A DNA stretch of 12,377 nt from Bacteroidales bacterium (lineage in GTDB: Bacteria; Bacteroidota; Bacteroidia; Bacteroidales; UBA1402), in contig JALNXZ010000021.1 in NCBI GenBank assembly GCA_023230125.1, forward strand, positions 1-12,377, given 5' to 3'. Under the pieces are notes generated by a model. It did not search any database and was not told the origin of the DNA. It worked only from the letters and a program-made list of their open reading frames with translations. Below, in pieces: positions 7,322 through 12,377 of this stretch; the first letter of the stretch is position 1; each line of letters begins with the position of its first letter. Made by a program: the position numbers and the translations under genes.

Positions 7322-10300
7322 CTATAAACTCTTTCTAACTTCGATTTCTTCAAATGATTCTACAATGTCTCCGACATAAAGATCCTGGTAACCTGCAAAA
7401 CTTAAGCCAAATTCGTAACCGAAAGCAACTTCTTTTACATCGTCCTTAAAGCGTTTCAAGGCACCCATTTCTCCAGTATAGATAACGATACCATCACGAA
7501 TAAGCCGCAGTTTGTTTCCACGTTTTACTTTGCCTTCCTTTACCATACATCCGGCAACTGTCCCGACTTTGGTAATCTTGAAAACTTCCCGAACTTCGAT
7601 GGTAGCAGTAATTTCTTCCTTGATTTCAGGAGAGAGCATACCTTCCATAGCCGATCTGACTTCCTCAATGGCATCATAGATAATGGAATACATATGCATA
7701 TCTACACCTTCTTTTTCTGCCAAACGACGGGCTGCCAGCGAAGGACGTACTTGGAAACCGATGATGATGGCATCTGAGGCTGAAGCCAATGTCACATCTG
7801 ATTCTGAGATGGCACCAACTGCCTTGTGAATAACATTCACCTGAATTTCTTCCGTTGACAACTTGATCAGGGAGTCTGAAAGTGCTTCAATAGAACCATC
7901 AACGTCACCTTTCACTATCACATTCAGTTCTTTGAAGTTACCTACAGCAATACGACGACCGATTTCAGCCAAAGTCAGTAGCTTGTTGGTACGTAAGCCT
8001 TGTTCGCGTTGTAATTGCTCACGCTTGTTGGCTATTTCGCGGGCTTCTTGTTCTGTATCAAGCACATGGAAATTATCACCTGCCTGAGGAGCGCCGTTCA
8101 GACCTAAAATCATGACTGGTTCCGAAGGACCGGCTTGTTGTACACGTTGACCACGTTCATTGAACATAGCCTTGATACGACCATGGTTGGTACCGGCAAT
8201 GACTATATCTCCCATATGGAGCGTTCCGTTGTCTACCAATACGGTAGCCACATATCCACGACCTTTATCCAAAGAGGATTCAATGATGGAACCTGTTGCT
8301 TTCCTGTTTGGATTGGCCTTAAGTTCAAGCATCTCTGCTTCCAGAAGCACCTTTTCAAGCAATTCCTTGACATTCAGACCCTTTTTTGCTGATATATCTT
8401 GCGATTGATATTTTCCGCCCCAATCTTCAACGAGGTAATTCATTTCGGCCAGCTTCTTCTTGATCTTTTCAGGATCAGCATGGGGCCTGTCAATCTTATT
8501 GATGGCAAACACCATAGGGACATTGGCAGCAGCTGCATGATTGATTGCCTCAATGGTTTGAGGCATCACATCATCGTCAGCTGCAACAATGATGATGGCA
8601 ATATCAGTCACTTTCGCACCACGGGCACGCATAGCAGTAAATGCTTCATGGCCTGGGGTATCAAGGAATGTGATCTTTTTACCGCTTGCTAGTTTGACGT
8701 TATAGGCACCTATATGCTGTGTAATACCTCCGGCTTCACCGGCAATCACATTGGCATTACGGATATAGTCAAGCAAGGATGTCTTACCATGGTCTACATG
8801 ACCCATCACAGTCACAATTGGTGGTCGTGGAATCAAATCTTCGGGTGCATCATCTTCCACCTGAATAGCTTCCATGACTTCAGCACTGACATATTCAGTC
8901 TTGAATCCGAATTCATCTGCTACAAAATTGATGGTTTCTGCATCCAGACGCTGGTTGATTGAAACCATCTGCCCAATGCTCATACAGGTCGAAATAACCT
9001 GGACGACAGGTACATCCATCATGCTTGCCAAGTCATTGACAGTCACAAATTCAGTGATCTTAATTACTGCGTTATCCTGATTTTCACGTTCTGCATCTTC
9101 CATACGACGCTGAGCACCGGCTTCACGCTTTTCTTTGCGATATTTAGTTCCCTTTTTTGGTTTGGATGTCAAACGGGCAAGGGTTTCTTTTACTTGTTTG
9201 GATACATCTTCTGAACTGATCTCAGATTTCAATACCGGCTTCTTGAGCTTGGATTTAATTTCCTGAGAAGATTGGGCCGGACGTTGGTTGGTTGATCCAG
9301 GTTGAGAATCGTTGACTCTGACTTTACCATCTTTGATGCGATTTCTTTTCTTCTTCTTGATATCAGAAGAAGTTCCTGACTCTGATTTTTCGCCAATGAT
9401 CGGCTTGGCTATGGAAGTTCCTTGTGTTGCTGGTCTTTGCTTGCTGTCAGACACATGAGATGAACGTTGGTTGCGATCGATCTGTATCTTTTCTTCTCTC
9501 TCCTTACGCTTTTCTGCCTGTGTTTTTTTCTTGGGTCTTGTAGATTGGTTCAAAGCATCCAAATCTATGGTTTTGATCACCTTGATGTTGGATTCGAGAC
9601 GCTGTACCCCCAATTTGAACAATTCAGGTTCAGACTTTATATCTTTTCCTTCCTGAACTATAGGCTTGGTTACAGATTCAATTTTCTTTTTATGCTCAGG
9701 TTTCTGGATCTTCTGAACATTTTCAATAGGTGCTTTTTTGACGGTTAAAGCAGGTGCTTTTTCTACGACCGTTTCTTGAGGAATTTCAGGCTGAACAGGT
9801 TCAACAACCTTTTCCGGTTCAACAATGGGTTTTTCTATAATTAATTCAGGAATCTTTTCGGACGGAGATTCTTTTTCAAGTTTCACAGGCTCTTCAATAG
9901 TTGGTGTCTCGATTTTAACGGTAGGGACCTTTTCTACAACATGGGGCACATCCTCGGCTTTTTTCGGTTCTTGAACCGGTTTTCCAAACTTTGTAGACTT
10001 AGAGTCTGGACTTTCTTCCGATTTTGTTCTTTTATTCAGTGTATCAAGATCTATTTTACCCACCTGTTTAATTTGTGGACGTAAACTGAGAAATTCATCT
10101 TCAATCTGAATTGTGACAGGTTTTTCTTCTTCAACCGAATCATTGACAGGGCTTGGAACTTCAACTTTCTGTTTATCCCGGTTAATCCTTTCATGAACCA
10201 AACGTTCAGCCTCAAGTTTCAATGACATATCCTGTCTGAACTCTTTGACCAATAAATCGTATTCTTCGTCAGTGATCTTCGAGTTGGGATTATTCTCAAC

Positions 10301-10387
10301 TACGTGACCTTTTTTTTGCAGAAAGTCTACCAATGTTGACATTCCTACGTTTAAATCTCTCGTTACCTTATTTAATCGAATCGACAT
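7322..10387 (-). CDS. infB: Translation initiation factor IF-2
   Basis: IF-2 is the GTPase that brings initiator tRNA to the ribosome and promotes subunit joining. At 1021 residues it has the long form typical of Bacteroidota. Order of parts: N-terminal IF2_N fold (1-55, SIRLNKVTRDLNVG); a long charged linker rich in Glu, Lys and Pro (about 70-430), holding two copies of a KIDLDxLN motif (107-120 and 269-282); a second IF2_N-like domain (441-495); the G domain with G1 GHVDHGKT (529-536), G2 GGITQHIG, G3 DTPGH (from 576), G4 NKID (630-633) and G5 SAKKG; then beta-barrel, IF-2 domain 3 and the C-terminal fMet-tRNA-binding barrel ending in EIEVRKSL. The start ATG at 10387 gives the expected N-terminus. 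It follows nusA by 70 bp. Confidence 0.98.
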   Translation of the reverse strand: MSIRLNKVTRDLNVGMSTLVDFLQKKGHVVENNPNSKITDEEYDLLVKEFRQDMSLKLEAERLVHERINRDKQKVEVPSPVNDSVEEEKPVTIQIEDEFLSLRPQIKQVGKIDLDTLNKRTKSEESPDSKSTKFGKPVQEPKKAEDVPHVVEKVPTVKIETPTIEEPVKLEKESPSEKIPELIIEKPIVEPEKVVEPVQPEIPQETVVEKAPALTVKKAPIENVQKIQKPEHKKKIESVTKPIVQEGKDIKSEPELFKLGVQRLESNIKVIKTIDLDALNQSTRPKKKTQAEKRKEREEKIQIDRNQRSSHVSDSKQRPATQGTSIAKPIIGEKSESGTSSDIKKKKRNRIKDGKVRVNDSQPGSTNQRPAQSSQEIKSKLKKPVLKSEISSEDVSKQVKETLARLTSKPKKGTKYRKEKREAGAQRRMEDAERENQDNAVIKITEFVTVNDLASMMDVPVVQVISTCMSIGQMVSINQRLDAETINFVADEFGFKTEYVSAEVMEAIQVEDDAPEDLIPRPPIVTVMGHVDHGKTSLLDYIRNANVIAGEAGGITQHIGAYNVKLASGKKITFLDTPGHEAFTAMRARGAKVTDIAIIIVAADDDVMPQTIEAINHAAAANVPMVFAINKIDRPHADPEKIKKKLAEMNYLVEDWGGKYQSQDISAKKGLNVKELLEKVLLEAEMLELKANPNRKATGSIIESSLDKGRGYVATVLVDNGTLHMGDIVIAGTNHGRIKAMFNERGQRVQQAGPSEPVMILGLNGAPQAGDNFHVLDTEQEAREIANKREQLQREQGLRTNKLLTLAEIGRRIAVGNFKELNVIVKGDVDGSIEALSDSLIKLSTEEIQVNVIHKAVGAISESDVTLASASDAIIIGFQVRPSLAARRLAEKEGVDMHMYSIIYDAIEEVRSAMEGMLSPEIKEEITATIEVREVFKITKVGTVAGCMVKEGKVKRGNKLRLIRDGIVIYTGEMGALKRFKDDVKEVAFGYEFGLSFAGYQDLYVGDIVESFEEIEVRKSL

Positions 10388-10410
10388 AAACTGGGTTTAA
10401 AATATAAAAC

Positions 10411-10440
10411 TAAAAAACAGAGGCTGAACTTTCATTCAGC
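10411..10440 (-). terminator. Hairpin with GAAA tetraloop and T6 run between nusA and infB
   Basis: On the - strand GCTGAA (10440-10435) pairs with TTCAGC (10428-10423), and a further U-G pair closes a GAAA tetraloop, a stable GNRA loop. After CTCTG comes T6 (10417-10412). The 5-nt space between stem and T-run and the short stem suggest a partial terminator or an RNA-stabilising or processing site in the operon rather than a full stop. Confidence 0.4.
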
Positions 10441-10457
10441 ATAAAACCGGCCGGAGT

Positions 10458-11711
10458 TTAATCTTCAAATTCCGCACGTAAAATTCCCAACACTTCATCA
10501 ACAGTACTTTCTTCCAAATCAGCTTTTTCAATCAACTCTTCACGAGGTATTGCCAAAACATTGCGGGCTGTATCACATCCAAGCTTTTTGAGTGCGTCAA
10601 TAACCCATCCATCAATTTCATCCTTAAATTCGTCCAAATAGATATCATCATCCTCAATGTCATCTGTTTCACGAAAGACATCAATAATATAACCGGTAAG
10701 CATGGAAGCTAATTTGATATTCATACCACCTTTACCGATGGCCAAAGAAACTTCTTCCGGTTTCAAGAACACCTCAGCCTTGTTGTTCGTTTCATCCAAA
10801 CGGATAGAAGAAATTTTGGCAGGGCTCAATGCTCTTTGAATGAAGAGGTTAATATTTGAAGTATAATTGATTACATCGATATTTTCATTGCGAAGCTCGC
10901 GAACGATACCATGAATACGGGCACCTTTCACACCGACACAAGCTCCGACCGGATCAATCCTTTCATCGTATGATTCTACAGCTACTTTTGCCCGTTCTCC
11001 AGGGATACGTGCCACTTTCTTGATCAGGATAAGCCCCTCGTGAATTTCCGGAACTTCCAGTTCAAAAAGCCTTTCAAGAAAAACAGGAGAAGTTCTGGAA
11101 AGTATAATCTTTGGATTGTTGCTTTTATTTTCAACTCTTTCGACAACAGCACGAACACTTTCTCCCTTGCGGTAAAAATCTGAAGGAATTTGTTCGGCTT
11201 TGGGAAGCAACATTTCATTGCCTTCGTCATCAAGCAGTAAAATCTCTTTTTTCCAAATCTGATAAACCTCAGCACTTACAATCTGTCCGATACGATCGAT
11301 AAAACGGTTGTACAAACTGTCTTTCTGAAGTTCCAGAATCTTGGAAGCCAGAGTTTGACGAAGGTTCAATACGGCACGACGACCAAAATCGGCAAAGTGA
11401 ACTTCAACTGTCACATCTTCTCCAACTTCAAAATCGGCGTCAATTTTCTTTGCTTCACTCAGAGTTATCTGTAAATTTTCATCTTCAATGGCATTGTCTT
11501 CCACAATCTGACGGTTACGCCAGATTTCGAAGTCACCTTTATCCGGGTTGATGATGACATCATAATTCTCGTCTGTACCGAACATTTTTGCCAACACATT
11601 CCGAAAAGACTCTTCCAACACACTTACCATTGTCGGGCGATCGATATTTTTCAATTCCTTGAATTCTGCAAAGGTATCAATCAAACTGATTGTTTCAACT
11701 TTTTTAGCCAT
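10458..11711 (-). CDS. nusA: Transcription termination/antitermination factor NusA
   Basis: NusA binds RNA polymerase and nascent RNA and affects pausing, termination and antitermination. The 417 residues show the N-terminal polymerase-binding domain (1-125, with VLEESFRNVLAKMF and FGRRAVLNLRQ), an S1 domain (about 137-205), KH1 with GACVGVKGARIHGIVREL (GxxG at 260-263), and KH2 with EEVSLAIGKGGMNIKLAS (GKGG at 326-329). An acidic stretch (349-366) leads to a short helix-hairpin-helix region (about 368-414, LGCDTARNVLAIPREEL). It thus lacks the two full acidic repeat domains found in E. coli NusA (495 residues), as is normal outside Proteobacteria. It lies 36 bp after rimP, in an AT-rich gap. 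Confidence 0.97.
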   Translation of the reverse strand: MAKKVETISLIDTFAEFKELKNIDRPTMVSVLEESFRNVLAKMFGTDENYDVIINPDKGDFEIWRNRQIVEDNAIEDENLQITLSEAKKIDADFEVGEDVTVEVHFADFGRRAVLNLRQTLASKILELQKDSLYNRFIDRIGQIVSAEVYQIWKKEILLLDDEGNEMLLPKAEQIPSDFYRKGESVRAVVERVENKSNNPKIILSRTSPVFLERLFELEVPEIHEGLILIKKVARIPGERAKVAVESYDERIDPVGACVGVKGARIHGIVRELRNENIDVINYTSNINLFIQRALSPAKISSIRLDETNNKAEVFLKPEEVSLAIGKGGMNIKLASMLTGYIIDVFRETDDIEDDDIYLDEFKDEIDGWVIDALKKLGCDTARNVLAIPREELIEKADLEESTVDEVLGILRAEFED

Positions 11712-11747
11712 GGGGTGATTTGATATATTTATATTTTATATTTTCAA

Positions 11748-12218
11748 TCAGGAAAAACGGATCAGATATTTGACTGATTTGATGTCTGCATGTAGATAGG
11801 TCTCATCAACATCCATTTTCATTCCTTTTTTACTGTTTTCGAGCTTCACTTTACGATTCTCTGTCAGAATGAAACCGTTATCATCAGCACTCTTCAGTAC
11901 ACCGGAAATCTTTTTCCCGGCTTTGGTGATAATTTCAACTTCGTCACCTATATGAATCAGATATTGCTTCAGAACTTTAAAAGGCTGTCCTAAGCCAGCG
12001 GAACCGACTTCCAATGCAAAATCATCCTGATCACGGTCAAGTCTAGACTCTACAAATTTGCTCAAGTCCACACATTCGTCAATATTAACGTCTTCAGATT
12101 CGGATTCAAACTCAATAAAGATCTCGTTTTGTGGGTTGATTTTGACATCAACTAAAAAGAAGGACGTATTTTCCATCCACTCCTCCACAATCTGAATTAC
12201 AAGGTCTTTTTGTATCAT
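11748..12218 (-). CDS. rimP: Ribosome maturation factor RimP
   Basis: RimP assists maturation of the 30S ribosomal subunit. The 156 residues fit the family: an N-terminal alpha/beta domain (1-82) ending in LEVGSAGLGQPFK (69-81), the Bacteroidota variant of the EVSSPGLDRPL motif, then an SH3/Sm-like C-terminal domain (about 84-154, with GDEVEIITKAGKKISGVL). It is the first large gene of the leftward operon; rimP-nusA-infB is a conserved order in many bacteria. The start ATG at 12218 is preceded by an A/T-rich stretch without a Shine-Dalgarno sequence, normal for this phylum. The leader upstream carries a promoter, a terminator-like hairpin and a small open frame. Confidence 0.95.
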   Translation of the reverse strand: MIQKDLVIQIVEEWMENTSFFLVDVKINPQNEIFIEFESESEDVNIDECVDLSKFVESRLDRDQDDFALEVGSAGLGQPFKVLKQYLIHIGDEVEIITKAGKKISGVLKSADDNGFILTENRKVKLENSKKGMKMDVDETYLHADIKSVKYLIRFS

Positions 12219-12224
12219 ATATTG

Positions 12225-12311
12225 TTAATTATCAACCTTTTCCGCACCCGATATCGTCAAAATAATCCTTACATTTTGGGAATAAAAGAGGGGAACCTTA
12301 GCTCCCCTCAT
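12225..12311 (-). CDS. Possible 28-codon leader ORF before rimP
   Basis: An ATG at 12311 opens 28 codons (beginning MRGAKVPLFY) ending in TAA at 12225, 6 nt before the rimP ATG. Its first codons lie in the hairpin at 12287-12309, so a ribosome on it would prevent the hairpin. The peptide has no run of one amino acid, and an open stretch of this length can arise by chance, so this is only a candidate. Confidence 0.2.
   Translation of the reverse strand: MRGAKVPLFYSQNVRIILTISGAEKVDN
12281..12309 (-). terminator. Terminator-like hairpin in the rimP leader (possible attenuator)
   Basis: On the - strand GAGGGGAG pairs with TTCCCCTC, an 8-bp stem (one G-U pair) with a 6-nt loop, and TTTTATT follows directly. 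On the + strand the G-U pair becomes an A-C mismatch and no T-run follows, so the leftward direction is favoured. It lies about 12 nt after the predicted start of transcription. AAGAGG just upstream (12319-12314) could pair with CCTCTT of the right arm (12291-12286) as a competing fold. If the promoter is real, this hairpin is in the leader, not at the end of an upstream gene. Confidence 0.6.
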
Positions 12312-12327
12312 ATCCTCTTAACGAGCG

Positions 12328-12358
12328 CAAAGATACAACTATTCAACACTTTTACAAA
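12328..12358 (-). promoter_or_regulatory. Bacteroidota-type promoter for the rimP operon
   Basis: On the - strand a -33 TTTG (12358-12355) is followed after 19 nt by TATCTTTG (12335-12328), a full match to the Bacteroidota consensus TTTG - 19 to 21 nt - TAnnTTTG. A T9 run directly overlaps and precedes the -33 element, as in strong promoters of this phylum. Transcription should start near 12321-12323, giving a leader of about 100 nt before rimP. Confidence 0.75.
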
Positions 12359-12377
12359 AAAAAACGGCACAAATATA

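Noticed and set aside
7260..7334. 24-codon open stretch on the - strand across the infB end (acidic, ending before TAA)
   Set aside because: It looks protein-like, but begins right after a stop, has no start codon and is out of frame with infB; IF-2 already ends at its normal C-terminus. Treated as chance.
9467..9748. 93-codon + strand frame rich in Phe and Leu opposite the IF-2 linker
   Set aside because: The hydrophobic look is the reverse complement of Lys/Glu-rich codons in the linker, not a membrane protein gene.
12224..12236. Imperfect palindrome GTTAATTATCAAC just before rimP
   Set aside because: It resembles an operator, but is AT-rich, short and single, far downstream of the promoter; no known regulator site could be assigned.

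Overview
The window looks like chromosomal core DNA from a Bacteroidota (probably Bacteroidales) bacterium. The evidence is a promoter of the Bacteroidota type (TTTG, 19 nt, TATCTTTG) before rimP, no obvious Shine-Dalgarno sequences, moderately AT-rich DNA, an IF-2 with the long charged linker seen in this phylum, and RNase HII and RimP sequences of Bacteroidales style. These are judgements from memory of the families, not database results.

Layout: only rnhB (3' part, positions 1-385) is on the + strand. Everything else is one leftward array on the - strand, read from right to left: a ~100-nt leader with promoter and terminator-like hairpin (12219-12358), rimP, nusA, infB, cvpA, sufB, a PnuC-family vitamin transporter, an unrecognised two-helix membrane protein with a very basic tail, sufC, sufD, sufS and sufE. 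rnhB and sufE converge with only 6 bp between their stop codons.

The array has two parts. The upstream part (rimP-nusA-infB) is the classical ribosome-maturation / transcription-elongation / translation-initiation cluster, with gaps of 36, 70 and 128 bp; the 70- and 128-bp gaps hold hairpins followed by T-runs. The downstream part (cvpA to sufS) is packed: cvpA and sufB overlap by 1 nt, sufB and pnuC abut with no gap, pnuC and the small gene overlap by 17 nt, sufC and sufD overlap by 4 nt, and sufD and sufS are 1 bp apart. The suf genes supply SUF iron-sulfur cluster assembly: SufS takes sulfur from cysteine, SufE accepts it, and the SufBCD scaffold builds the cluster with SufC ATPase. No sufA carrier or regulator gene is visible here.

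The most unusual part is the insertion of a PnuC-type transporter and the small basic membrane protein between sufB and sufC, translationally tied to sufB. No mobile element, CRISPR array, tRNA or rRNA gene was seen. No stretch longer than 300 bp lacks a gene; the longest is the 159 bp at the right edge.
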